A DNA stretch of 64,000 bases, taken from positions 1 to 64,000 of the forward strand of contig DASYKC010000210.1 of the NCBI GenBank assembly GCA_035995885.1, given 5' to 3'. The stretch is from Schlegelella_A sp035995885 (GTDB lineage: Bacteria > Pseudomonadota > Gammaproteobacteria > Burkholderiales > Burkholderiaceae_C). A program made the position numbers and the translations under genes. Below, one piece after another: positions 8,356 through 16,777 of the stretch. The notes under the pieces were generated by a model. The model saw nothing but the letters and a program-made list of their open reading frames with translations. It did no database searches and had not been told where the DNA came from. Position 1 is the first letter of the stretch. The number at the start of each line of letters is the position of its first letter.

Positions 8356-9401
8356 ACGCGTCCTCGCCCTGGATGACCTTCCTCTGGCCGTCGATGCTGT
8401 GGGCGATGCTCGCCCTGCCGCTGCTGATCGCGCTCTACGTCTTCCTCATCACGCGGCGCAGGAAGACGAGCCTGCGCTACGCCAACCTCGGCCTCGTCAA
8501 GGAAGCGCTCGGCAGCCGCAGCGCCTGGCGCCGCCACGTGCCGCCGGTGCTGCTCTTCATGGCGCTCGCGGCGCTGCTGTTCGCGTCGTCGCGGCCGGCG
8601 GCGCTGATCACGCTGCCGTCGGCGCAGGAGACGATCGTCCTGGCGATGGACGTCTCGGGCAGCATGCGCGCCGCCGACGTCCAGCCGAACCGCCTCGTCG
8701 CCTCGCAGGAAGCGGCCAAGGCCTTCGTCGCCGACCTGCCGCGGAACGTCAAGATCGCCGTCGTCTCCTTCGCCGGCACCGCCGCAGTCGTCCAGGCGCC
8801 AACGCTCAGCCGCGACGACGTCAACGCCGCGATCGACCGCTTCCAGCTGCAGCGCGGCACGGCGATCGGCAGCGGCATCGTCCTCTCGCTGGCGACGATC
8901 TTTCCCGAAGCCGGCATCGACCTCTCGCAGATCACCGGCGCCCGCGCCATGCCGCCGGGCCCGAACGACAAGCCGCCGCCCGACTTCAAGCCGGTGGCGC
9001 CGGGCTCGTACTCGTCGGCGGCGATCATCCTGCTCACCGACGGCCAGCGCACCACCGGCCCCGACTCGCTCGAGGCGGCGAAGATGGCGGCCGACCGGGG
9101 CGTCCGCATCTACACCGTCGGCATCGGCACCAAGGAAGGCGAGACGATCGGCTTCGAGGGCTGGTCGATGCGCGTCCGTCTCGACGAGGACACGCTCAAG
9201 GCTGTCGCCAAGCTCACCAACGCCGACTACTTCTACGCCGGCACCGCGGCCGACCTGAAGAAGGTCTACCAGGGGCTGAGCACGCGCCTCATCGTCGAGA
9301 AGAAGGAGACCGAGATCAGCGCCCTGCTCGCCGTGATCGGCGCCGCGCTCGTGGTCCTCGCCGCGGGCCTCTCGGTGTGGTGGTTCGGGCGGATCGCCTA
9401 G
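8352..9401 (+). CDS. Membrane VWA-domain protein (BatA/BatB type)
   Basis: A 349-residue protein with two N-terminal hydrophobic segments (about residues 17-33 and 60-78), a von Willebrand A domain and a C-terminal transmembrane helix (about 325-345). The metal-ion-dependent adhesion site is intact: DVSGSM near residue 100 and IILLTDGQRTTG near 225. The frame is open far upstream, but the ATG at 8352 overlaps the DUF58 stop as ATGA, which decides the start. It completes the moxR operon. BatA-like proteins in other bacteria are linked to envelope stress tolerance; that role here is inference. Confidence 0.92.
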   Translation: MNASSPWMTFLWPSMLWAMLALPLLIALYVFLITRRRKTSLRYANLGLVKEALGSRSAWRRHVPPVLLFMALAALLFASSRPAALITLPSAQETIVLAMDVSGSMRAADVQPNRLVASQEAAKAFVADLPRNVKIAVVSFAGTAAVVQAPTLSRDDVNAAIDRFQLQRGTAIGSGIVLSLATIFPEAGIDLSQITGARAMPPGPNDKPPPDFKPVAPGSYSSAAIILLTDGQRTTGPDSLEAAKMAADRGVRIYTVGIGTKEGETIGFEGWSMRVRLDEDTLKAVAKLTNADYFYAGTAADLKKVYQGLSTRLIVEKKETEISALLAVIGAALVVLAAGLSVWWFGRIA

Positions 9402-9468
9402 CGCAAGCCGACCGGATCGCGACACGTCCGGTGACGTTCGCCGCAAACATCTCGTTACCGAGCTGACG

Positions 9469-9561
9469 CGATCGAAACGATCGCCCTCTCCGGAAGCGAC
9501 GCAAACCTGCCGAAGCAGACTTTGTACCGGCTGCGGCCGCGTCCGTCGATCGAAACGATCG
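9469..9561. promoter_or_regulatory. Two identical 15-bp palindromes CGATCG-AAA-CGATCG
   Basis: Identical copies of CGATCGAAACGATCG occur at 9469-9483 and 9547-9561, 78 bp apart, in the 214-bp gap upstream of the DUF2628 gene. Both sit beside a TGACGCG word, one before and one after. Exact duplication of a near-palindrome in front of a gene suggests a pair of protein-binding sites, though no known regulator's consensus is recognised. Confidence 0.45.
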
Positions 9562-9615
9562 CTGACGCGGTACGGTCCGGGTTCGAAGACGGAGTCGCAG
9601 GAGCGAAGCAGAGCA

Positions 9616-9942
9616 ATGAGCACGTACAGGTTGTACAAGTCGCCGAACGGCGACATCGTCCGGGTCAAGATGGGCTTCTCGTGGCAGGCGTTCTTCATCG
9701 GCTCGCTCTCGGCGGTCGTGCGGCGCACCTGGCTGCTCGCCGTCGTCGGCGCGCTCTACTACGCCGGCGAGACCTTCTACAACGGCGCGCCGACGCCGAC
9801 CTCGCGCACGCTCGGCGTCGCCCTCGCCGCGCTCGGCTTCTATGCCGTCTACATGCTCTTCTGCGGCGTCAACGGCAACCGCTGGCTGAGCGACTCGCTG
9901 CGCCGGCGCGGCTTCACGCTGGTCGGCGAAGAGCGCCGCTGA
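9616..9942 (+). CDS. DUF2628 domain-containing small membrane protein
   Basis: A 108-residue protein that starts with a short N-terminal strand (MSTYRLYKSPNG). The DUF2628-type core follows: a GFSWQAFFIGSLSAV segment, then two hydrophobic helices around residues 38-50 and 68-86. The short C-terminal tail is basic. The family is common, small and uncharacterised. It is preceded by the palindrome pair and converges on imuB, whose stop is 22 bp away on the other strand. Confidence 0.85.
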   Translation: MSTYRLYKSPNGDIVRVKMGFSWQAFFIGSLSAVVRRTWLLAVVGALYYAGETFYNGAPTPTSRTLGVALAALGFYAVYMLFCGVNGNRWLSDSLRRRGFTLVGEERR

Positions 9943-9964
9943 TCGCACCGCGCGGTCGCCGGCG

Positions 9965-11542
9965 TCAGCCGAAGCGGCCGTGCAGGAACCAGCCGCTCTC
10001 GCTCGCGCCGGCCGCCGACAGCGGCAGCCGGGCGCGGTAGATCCAGACCAGCGCGCCGTCGGCGGCCTCGGCGATGAAGTAGTCGCGCTCGGCGAGCTCG
10101 GCGTCCCACCAGCCGGCCTCGATCCGCTCCGGACCTGACAGCAGGCTGAGCGGCCGGCCGTCGAGGAGCGGCCGCGAGCGCAGTTCGGCGAGCGGTTCGC
10201 AGACCGCCTGCAGCCAGACCGGCCGCGACGACGAGGAGAGCACCGGCGCCGGCTCGCTCGCGACGACGCGCGCGCCCCGGCTCGTGCCGCGCGCCGAGCG
10301 CGCCGGGCGCACGCCTGCATCGGCGCGCTGCAACCGGCTCGCATGCTCGGGCCGATGGTCCTCGACGGCGCCGAGGCGCTGCACCTGGTCGACGCCGAGA
10401 CGCGCCTGCAGCCGCTCGATCAGGCGCGTCAGGCCTTCGTTCTCGCTCTGCCGCGTCGCGAAGAGCTCGCTGTTCGGCGCGGCCCGCTTGACGATGTCCT
10501 CGGCCTGCAGCGCGATCTCGAGCGTCGGCGCCGGCAGCTGCACCTGCGCCAGGCGCTCGCGCAAGAGGACGAGCAGATGCTCGCTCTCGCGTGACGGCTC
10601 GGCGAGGGCGATCTCGAGCGCGGTCGCCTGGGGCGTGCGGTCCCCCTGCTGCCAGCGCGTCTCGTGGTGCATCAGCAGGCGAAAGCGGCGCACGAAGGAA
10701 TGCTGCGCCGAGAGCCAGGCGACCAGCCGCGCGAGCAGGACCGAGGCGCCGTGCAGGACCTGCTCGGTGCTGTCGGCGCGGGCGAAGAGCTCGAGGCGGC
10801 TTTCGAACAGGCGCGCCGGAACGATCGCCTCGCGCGGATCGGGGCGGCGGCCGAAGGCAGCGTCGATCTCGGCGAGCAGGGTCTCGCCGAAGCGGCGCGC
10901 CAGCCCGGTGCGCGGCAGGCCGAGCAGGTCGCCGACCTGGCGCAGCCCCATTCCCTGCAGCGCCTCCCAGTGCTCGCGGCCGGGGCCGAGCAGCCAGACC
11001 GGCGCCGCGGCCAGCGCCTGCCGCGTCGACGCGAGATTCAGGCAGCGCGGCGGCGGCTCGACGCGGGCGAGGACGGCCGCGCCCTGCGCCGTCGCCGCGG
11101 TCGCGATGCGAACCGTGTGGCCGAGCGGATCGATCGCCTGGCACAGGCGCTGCAGGAGGCGATCGATGCCGCCGAAGTAGCGCAGGCTCGCCTGCACCTC
11201 GAGCAGCACGGTGTCGGCCGCGGCGCCCGGCTCGCCGGCCGGCTGCAGCGAGACCTGCGGCGTGAAGGCGAGCGCCGCATGGGCGACCGGCAGCATCGCT
11301 TCGGCGTCGCGCGCCGCGTCGGCCTGGCCGAGCGTCAGGCGCGGCGCCAGCGCCAGCGCGGTCGCCCTCTTCAGGCCGGGCTTGACGCCCTGCGCCTGCG
11401 CCCCCGCGTTGGCGGCCGAGATGCGGTGCTCGTCGACGAGGGCGATCGCCTCCGCCGCCGCCTCGTTCGCGTCGGCGCCGACGAACGTCGCCGCGAACGA
11501 CTCGAGCGAGAGCAAAGGCAGATGCAGCGCGACCCAGAGCAC
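9965..11542 (-). CDS. imuB: ImuB, Y-family polymerase-like mutagenesis protein
   Basis: A 525-residue ImuB homologue, a catalytically inactive Y-family polymerase relative that links ImuA and the error-prone polymerase DnaE2 to the replication clamp in SOS mutagenesis. Family features are the N-terminal MLWVALHLPLLSLE, the palm-like segments around residues 30-150 (for example LEVQASLRYFGGIDRLLQRL), a helix-hairpin-helix region, and a little-finger-like C-terminal half. It lies 54 bp downstream of imuA on the same strand and should share its LexA-controlled promoter. dnaE2, which usually follows, is not here: a convergent DUF2628 gene comes next. Confidence 0.9.
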   Translation of the reverse strand: MLWVALHLPLLSLESFAATFVGADANEAAAEAIALVDEHRISAANAGAQAQGVKPGLKRATALALAPRLTLGQADAARDAEAMLPVAHAALAFTPQVSLQPAGEPGAAADTVLLEVQASLRYFGGIDRLLQRLCQAIDPLGHTVRIATAATAQGAAVLARVEPPPRCLNLASTRQALAAAPVWLLGPGREHWEALQGMGLRQVGDLLGLPRTGLARRFGETLLAEIDAAFGRRPDPREAIVPARLFESRLELFARADSTEQVLHGASVLLARLVAWLSAQHSFVRRFRLLMHHETRWQQGDRTPQATALEIALAEPSRESEHLLVLLRERLAQVQLPAPTLEIALQAEDIVKRAAPNSELFATRQSENEGLTRLIERLQARLGVDQVQRLGAVEDHRPEHASRLQRADAGVRPARSARGTSRGARVVASEPAPVLSSSSRPVWLQAVCEPLAELRSRPLLDGRPLSLLSGPERIEAGWWDAELAERDYFIAEAADGALVWIYRARLPLSAAGASESGWFLHGRFG

Positions 11543-11596
11543 GAGGGATCCCGGCAGAACAGCGGTCGAGACGCAACGCGAAGAGCTCGATGCGGC

Positions 11597-12433
11597 TCAG
11601 GCGAAATCGACGAAGGTGGCCGCGTGCAGCGCCGCCGCGCGCTCGTGATCGCTGCCGGCGCGGCGGCGCGCCGCCGCCGACAGCACGGTCGGCAGCTCGA
11701 GCGAGAGCGGCGCCTCGAGCGGCGGGCCGCGCCGCTTCAGGACGCGCACGCGCAGGCGATCGGCACCGCCCGCCTGCAGGCCGAGGCGCAGCGGCGATGC
11801 CGTCTGCCGGCCGGCGACGGCGGCCTCGCGGATCACGAAGGCGGGACCGTCGTGGTTATGGGCGGCGAGCTGGAGGCGGCGCAGCCGCTCGGCGCGCAGG
11901 CGCGGCGGCAACCAGGCGACGACGGCGCCGACGTGGCCGCTCTTCAGCGCCTGCTCGAGCGCCCAGAGGCTGTCGCTGCCGGGGACGACGCGGACGCGCG
12001 TGTGGACGACGAGAAGCTCCTCGACGTCGAAGCCGAGGCCGGCGAGCGCCGCCGCGGCCAGCGCCGCCGGCGGATCGAAGATCATCACCAGCCGCCCCAC
12101 CTGCTGCGCCTGGACCAGCGCCGGCGCGAGCAGGCGGATCTCGCCGACGCCGGCGTGCGGCAGCAGCAGCTCCGTGAGGGCGTGGCGCGGCCAGCCGCCG
12201 CCGGGCAGCTCGGCGTCGAGATTGGCGAAGCCGCTCGCCACCGCGTCGCTGCCGCTGCGGCCGAGCTGGTGGCCGAGCCAGAGCGCCGGGTGCACGGTCT
12301 CGGGCGCGCGCCGGACGTCCTCGCGCGCGAGCCCGGCAGGCTCGCGCAACGGCGCAGGAGGAGGAAAGCGGCGCTGGGCGGCTGGCAATGCCAGGCGCGG
12401 CGGCGCGGCCACCGGGGCAGGAACGGCATCCAT
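11597..12433 (-). CDS. imuA: ImuA, RecA-like translesion synthesis protein
   Basis: A 278-residue ImuA homologue, a RecA/SulA-related partner of ImuB and DnaE2 in SOS-induced mutagenesis. Typical segments are HPALWLGHQLG, the strand VASGFANLDAELPGGGWPRH near residue 70 and LTELLLPHAGVGEIRLLAPAL, which resembles the start of a RecA fold with a degenerate P-loop. The frame also has an ATG at 12469. The ATG at 12433 is preferred because the LexA box lies just upstream (12442-12457) and would otherwise fall inside the coding region. Confidence 0.9.
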   Translation of the reverse strand: MDAVPAPVAAPPRLALPAAQRRFPPPAPLREPAGLAREDVRRAPETVHPALWLGHQLGRSGSDAVASGFANLDAELPGGGWPRHALTELLLPHAGVGEIRLLAPALVQAQQVGRLVMIFDPPAALAAAALAGLGFDVEELLVVHTRVRVVPGSDSLWALEQALKSGHVGAVVAWLPPRLRAERLRRLQLAAHNHDGPAFVIREAAVAGRQTASPLRLGLQAGGADRLRVRVLKRRGPPLEAPLSLELPTVLSAAARRRAGSDHERAAALHAATFVDFA

Positions 12434-12441
12434 TGAAATGA

Positions 12442-12457
12442 CTGTACGTTTATACAG
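12442..12457 (-). promoter_or_regulatory. LexA (SOS) box upstream of imuA
   Basis: The 16-base site CTGTACGTTTATACAG fits the CTGT-N8-ACAG consensus of proteobacterial LexA perfectly, with the AT-rich middle expected. It ends 8 bp before the imuA start codon at 12433, so bound LexA would block transcription of imuA-imuB until DNA damage triggers its cleavage. Confidence 0.88.
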
Positions 12458-12567
12458 TATCGGCGGCAAGACCGGCTGTCGCCGGGGTCGATCAGGCTTG
12501 GTCCCAAGCCATTGCCATCGGCAATCGATTCGTTGCTTCAGGCAACCACCTGATCCAGAATGTCTCG

Positions 12568-13521
12568 ATGGAGACGCCGCCCGAAACGCGCACCGCCGCG
12601 ATCCGTCGCTTCAACCGCTTCTACACGCGGCGCATCGGCGTGCTCCACGAGAAGCTCGCCGACACGCGCTTCTCGCTGACCGAGTCGCGCCTGCTCTGGG
12701 AGCTCGCCCATCGCGGCCGGACCACCGCCGCCGAGCTGGCGCGCGACCTCGACCTCGATCCCGGCTACCTGAGCCGGCTCCTGCGCGCGCTGAAGGACCG
12801 GAAGCTCATCCGCGGCGAGCGCTCGGCGAGCGATGCGCGCCATCTCCACCTCAGCCTCAGCGCCGCCGGACGACGCGCCTTCGCACCGCTCGATCGCCAG
12901 AGCGAGGCCGACGTCGCCGCCCTCCTCGCCGCGCTTGCCGACGGCGCGCAGCAGCGCTTGCTCGGCGCGATGGCCGAGATCGAGGCGCTCCTCGGCGCGC
13001 GCGAGCGCGCTGCCGCGCCGTGGCTGCTGCGCGCGCCGCAGCCCGGCGACGTCGGCTGGGCGATCGGCCGCCACGGCCGCCTCTACGCCGAAGAATACGG
13101 CTGGGACACGCGCTTCGAATCGCTCGTCGCACGGATCGCCGCCGACTTCGTCGACCGCTTCGACGCCGGCCGCGAAGCGTGCTGGATCGCCGAGCGCGAC
13201 GGCGTCAACGTCGGCTGCGTCTTCCTCGTCCAGGCGCGCGACGACGCCACCGGCGCCGTCGTCGACGGCAGCGCGCAGCTGCGCCTGCTGCTGGTCGAGC
13301 CGGCGGCGCGCGGCCTGGGCATCGGCGCGCGCCTCGTCGACGAGTGCGAGCGCTTCGCCCGCGCCAAGGGCTATCGGCGCATCGTCCTCTGGACCAACAG
13401 CCTCCTGGTCGCGGCGCGCGCCATCTATGCCAAGGCCGGCTACCGGCTCGTCGCGAGCGAGCCGCACGAGAGCTTCGGCCACTCGCTCGTCGGCGAGACC
13501 TGGGAGCTCGGCCTCGCCTGA
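12568..13521 (+). CDS. MarR-type HTH regulator fused to GNAT acetyltransferase
   Basis: A 317-residue two-domain protein. Residues about 10-145 form a winged-helix MarR-type module (SLTESRLLWELAHRG, then DLDLDPGYLSRLLRALKDRK as the recognition region). Residues about 160-317 form a GNAT N-acetyltransferase with the acetyl-CoA-binding run VEPAARGLGIGARLVDECER and the C-terminal ARAIYAKAGYRL motif. Such fusions are widespread in proteobacteria and soil bacteria; their acetyl acceptor is generally unknown. It is transcribed divergently from imuA with a 134-bp gap and is followed by the DUF3617 gene. Confidence 0.92.
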   Translation: METPPETRTAAIRRFNRFYTRRIGVLHEKLADTRFSLTESRLLWELAHRGRTTAAELARDLDLDPGYLSRLLRALKDRKLIRGERSASDARHLHLSLSAAGRRAFAPLDRQSEADVAALLAALADGAQQRLLGAMAEIEALLGARERAAAPWLLRAPQPGDVGWAIGRHGRLYAEEYGWDTRFESLVARIAADFVDRFDAGREACWIAERDGVNVGCVFLVQARDDATGAVVDGSAQLRLLLVEPAARGLGIGARLVDECERFARAKGYRRIVLWTNSLLVAARAIYAKAGYRLVASEPHESFGHSLVGETWELGLA

Positions 13522-13612
13522 ATGCGGGCAATCGACAGGCTCCGAGCGGGCCGGGCGATGCCATCATTGCCGCTCGCCGCCCCCGGCGAACGACCTCGAG
13601 GACGCCGCACCG

Positions 13613-14149
13613 ATGGCCCACGCTGCACTCTGCCTCACGACCGCGCTGGCGGCGACGCTCGCCTGCGCCCTCGCCGCGGCGCAGACGCCGCCGATCAAGC
13701 CGGGACTCTGGGAAGTGCGGAGCGATCGCCAGATCGACGGCAAGGCCGCGGGCGTGCCGACCGATTCGATGAAGAACATGAAGCCCGAGGTGCGCGCCCG
13801 CGTCGAGGCGATGATGAAGCAGAAGGGAATGGCCGTCGACAGCGGCGGCGCCAACCGGATCTGCATCACCCGGGACTCGCTCGACGCCGGCCGCTGGCAG
13901 AGCAACGCGACCTGCAAGACCGCCTACGGCACGCGCAGCGCGAGCGCATGGAAATGGCATTCGACCTGCGACCAGTCGGGCACCGTCGTCGACGGCGAGG
14001 CGGTCTTCGCCAATCCCGAGAACTACACGGTCAGCACGACGTCGACGCATTCCTTCCGCGGCGAGACGAAGACGACGCAGACGACGATCAAGGCGCACTG
14101 GCTCGGCGCCGACTGCGGCGACCTGAGGCCGTTCGATCCGAAGCGCTGA
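13613..14149 (+). CDS. DUF3617 domain-containing secreted protein
   Basis: A 178-residue protein with an N-terminal signal peptide (about residues 1-24, ending ALAAAQ). The DUF3617 start IKPGLWEV comes next. Further family features are conserved cysteines (ICITRD, TCKT, TCDQSG) and the KAHWLGADCGDL ending. DUF3617 proteins are small periplasmic proteins of unknown function. The frame is open far upstream inside the MarR-GNAT gene, but the ATG at 13613 begins the signal peptide. Confidence 0.88.
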   Translation: MAHAALCLTTALAATLACALAAAQTPPIKPGLWEVRSDRQIDGKAAGVPTDSMKNMKPEVRARVEAMMKQKGMAVDSGGANRICITRDSLDAGRWQSNATCKTAYGTRSASAWKWHSTCDQSGTVVDGEAVFANPENYTVSTTSTHSFRGETKTTQTTIKAHWLGADCGDLRPFDPKR

Positions 14150-14203
14150 TCCCGCGCCGAACGGCGCACGCCGCGACCCACCACGATTGACGACGGAGAC
14201 GAG

Positions 14204-15847
14204 ATGAACGGTTCGATGATGCAGCTGCCGCTGCTGATTTCTTCGCTCCTGGTCCATGCCGAGCGGCACCACGGCGAGCAGGAGGTGGTGTCGCGACGGG
14301 TCGAGGGCGACATCCATCGCATGACCTATCGCGAGCTCGCCGCGCGCTCGCGCAAGATGGCCAACGCGCTTGCCGGCCTCGGCATCGAGAGCGGCGAGCG
14401 CGTCGCCACGCTCGCCTGGAACGGCCATCGCCACCTCGAGCTCTACTACGCCGTGTCGGGGTCGGGCGCCGTGCTGCACACGCTCAACCCGCGCCTGCAC
14501 CCCGACCAGGTCGTCTACATCGCCGACCACGCCGAGGACCGGGCGCTGTTCTTCGACCTCACCTTCCTGCCGCTGGTGGAAGCGATCGCGCATCGCGTCA
14601 AGACGATCAAGACCTTCGTCGCGATGACGGACCGCGCCCACATGCCGGCCGAGAGCAAGATCCCCGACCTGCTCTGCTACGAGGAGCTCGCCGCCGCGAG
14701 CAGCGACGCGTTCACGTGGCCGAGCTTCGACGAGAACCAGGCCTCGTCGCTCTGCTACACGTCGGGGACGACGGGCAACCCGAAGGGCGTTCTCTACAGC
14801 CACCGCTCGACGCTGCTGCATACCTTCGCGATCGCCCTGCCCGACGCCATCAACTGCTCGGCGAAGGACGTGATCCTGCCGGTCGTGCCGATGTTCCACG
14901 TCAACGCCTGGGGCCTGCCTTACGCGGCCTGCATGATGGGCTCGAAGCTCGTCTTCCCCGGCGCCGGCCTCGACGGCAAGTCGCTCTACGAGCTGTTCGA
15001 GAACGAGCGCGTCACGCTCTCGGCCGGCGTGCCGACGGTCTGGCAGGGGCTGCTCGGCTACGTCGACGCGAACGACCTCGCGTTCTCGACCATGCGGCGC
15101 ACGGTCATCGGCGGCTCGGCGTGTCCGCCGGCGATGATGAAGACCTTCCAGGAGCGCTACGACGTGCAGGTGCTGCACGCCTGGGGAATGACCGAGATGA
15201 GCCCGGTCGGCACGGTCGCGGCGCTGAAGGGATCGCAGGTCGACCTCGGCGCGGCCGAGCGCTTCGCGATCCAGGCCAAGCAGGGCCGCGCGGTCTACGG
15301 CGTCGACATGAAGGTCGTCGGCGACGACGGCGCCGAGCTGCCGTGGGACGGCAAGCACTCGGGCGAGCTGATGGTGCGCGGGCCGTGGGTCGTCTCGCAG
15401 TACTTCAAGGGCGAAGGCGGCAATCCGCTCGTCAAGGACGGCGAAGGCCACGGCTGGTTTCCGACCGGCGACGTCGCCAGCATCGATCCGAGCGGCTTCA
15501 TGCAGATCACCGACCGCTCGAAGGACGTCATCAAGTCGGGCGGCGAATGGATCGGCTCGATCGACCTCGAGAACATCGCCATGGCGCACCCGGCCGTGCA
15601 GATGGCGGCGTGCATCGCCGCCACTCACGCCAAGTGGGACGAGCGGCCGCTCCTGATCGTCGTCAAGAAGCCGAACGCGGAGCTGACTCGCGACGAGCTG
15701 ATCTCGTTCTACGAGGGCCGCATCGCCAAGTGGTGGACGCCCGACGACGTCGTCTTCGTCGAGGCGATCCCGCTCGGCGCGACCGGCAAGATGCTGAAGA
15801 ACCGACTGCGCCAGCAGTACGGCCGGCATCTGCTCGACAAGCCCTGA
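14204..15847 (+). CDS. AMP-binding long-chain fatty acid-CoA ligase
   Basis: A 547-residue acyl-adenylate-forming enzyme that would activate a medium or long-chain fatty acid to its CoA ester using ATP. Seen in order: the P-loop-like signature LCYTSGTTGNPKGVLYSH (residues about 183-200), PMFHVNAWGLPY, HAWGMTEMSP, the aspartate motif GWFPTGDVASID and the catalytic lysine region PLGATGKMLKNRLRQQY. Length and motif order fit fatty-acyl-CoA synthetases related to the FadD3/FadK branch. It follows the DUF3617 gene by 54 bp and is followed closely by the RarD-like permease. Confidence 0.93.
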   Translation: MNGSMMQLPLLISSLLVHAERHHGEQEVVSRRVEGDIHRMTYRELAARSRKMANALAGLGIESGERVATLAWNGHRHLELYYAVSGSGAVLHTLNPRLHPDQVVYIADHAEDRALFFDLTFLPLVEAIAHRVKTIKTFVAMTDRAHMPAESKIPDLLCYEELAAASSDAFTWPSFDENQASSLCYTSGTTGNPKGVLYSHRSTLLHTFAIALPDAINCSAKDVILPVVPMFHVNAWGLPYAACMMGSKLVFPGAGLDGKSLYELFENERVTLSAGVPTVWQGLLGYVDANDLAFSTMRRTVIGGSACPPAMMKTFQERYDVQVLHAWGMTEMSPVGTVAALKGSQVDLGAAERFAIQAKQGRAVYGVDMKVVGDDGAELPWDGKHSGELMVRGPWVVSQYFKGEGGNPLVKDGEGHGWFPTGDVASIDPSGFMQITDRSKDVIKSGGEWIGSIDLENIAMAHPAVQMAACIAATHAKWDERPLLIVVKKPNAELTRDELISFYEGRIAKWWTPDDVVFVEAIPLGATGKMLKNRLRQQYGRHLLDKP

Positions 15848-15888
15848 GCGCCGCTCGCCGCGGGCTGCCGGCGCGCGCCAACGCGGGC

Positions 15889-16770
15889 GTGTGGGCGGCC
15901 GCGATCGCGTTCACGCTGTGGGGCTTCTTCCCGCTTTACTTCCGCCTCCTGCCCGGCGTCTTTCCGCCCGAGGTGCTCGCCAACCGGATCGTCTGGTCGC
16001 TGCTGCTGGTGACGATCGTCCTCACCTGGCAAAGGCGCTGGTCGTGGCTCGGTCCGGCGTTGCGCTCGCGCCGCGTGATGGCCAGCTTCGTCGCCAGCGC
16101 CCTGCTGCTCTCGGCCAACTGGATGACCTACATCTGGGCGGTCTCGAACGGCCATGTCGTCGAGGCGAGCCTGGGCTACTTCATCACGCCGCTCGTCAAC
16201 GTCGGCCTCGGCTTCTTCCTGCTCGGCGAGCGGCCGCGGCGCGCGCAGTGGATCGCTCTGGCGGTCGCTGCGGCGGGCGTCGTCTGGCTGACCGTGAGCG
16301 CCGGGCGGCTGCCGTGGATCGGCCTCGTCCTCGGCATCAGTTTCGGCGCCTACGGCCTGCTGCGCAAGGTCGCGCCGCTCGGCGCGCTCGAAGGCCTGAC
16401 GCTCGAGACGATGATCCTGGCGCCGGCGGCGATCGCCGCCGTGGCGTGGTGGTGGGGCGGCAGCACGACCAGCTTTCCGGCGCCGACGCTCGCGACCAAC
16501 CTCTGGCTGGTCGGCCTCGGCCCGGCGACGACCGTGCCCTTGCTGCTCTTCGCCCTCGCCGCGCGCAAGCTCTCGATGACGACGCTCGGCCTGCTCCAGT
16601 ACCTGAGCCCGACGATCCAGTTCCTGCTCGGCATCTGGCTCTTCCACGAGCCGTTCGACGCGCTGCGGCTCGCCGGCTTCGCCCTCATCTGGATCGCGCT
16701 CGCGCTCTACAGCCTCGACGGCTGGCGCCGGCGCGGGCTCGGCGTCGCGCCCGAGTCCGCGGCACCCTGA
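15889..16770 (+). CDS. RarD-type EamA permease
   Basis: About 293 residues with roughly ten hydrophobic helices, matching the RarD subgroup of the drug/metabolite transporter superfamily. Markers are FTLWGFFPLYFRLL at the N-terminus, LLSANWMTYIWAVSNGHVVE, SLGYFITPLVNVGLGF and LGLLQYLSPTIQFLLGIWLF near the C-terminus. E. coli RarD has 296 residues. There is no ATG before the first helix. I give GTG 15889; a CTG at 15844 that overlaps the ligase stop codon is a possible translationally coupled start. Transported substrate unknown. Confidence 0.85.
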   Translation: MWAAAIAFTLWGFFPLYFRLLPGVFPPEVLANRIVWSLLLVTIVLTWQRRWSWLGPALRSRRVMASFVASALLLSANWMTYIWAVSNGHVVEASLGYFITPLVNVGLGFFLLGERPRRAQWIALAVAAAGVVWLTVSAGRLPWIGLVLGISFGAYGLLRKVAPLGALEGLTLETMILAPAAIAAVAWWWGGSTTSFPAPTLATNLWLVGLGPATTVPLLLFALAARKLSMTTLGLLQYLSPTIQFLLGIWLFHEPFDALRLAGFALIWIALALYSLDGWRRRGLGVAPESAAP

Positions 16771-16777
16771 GTCGGCC

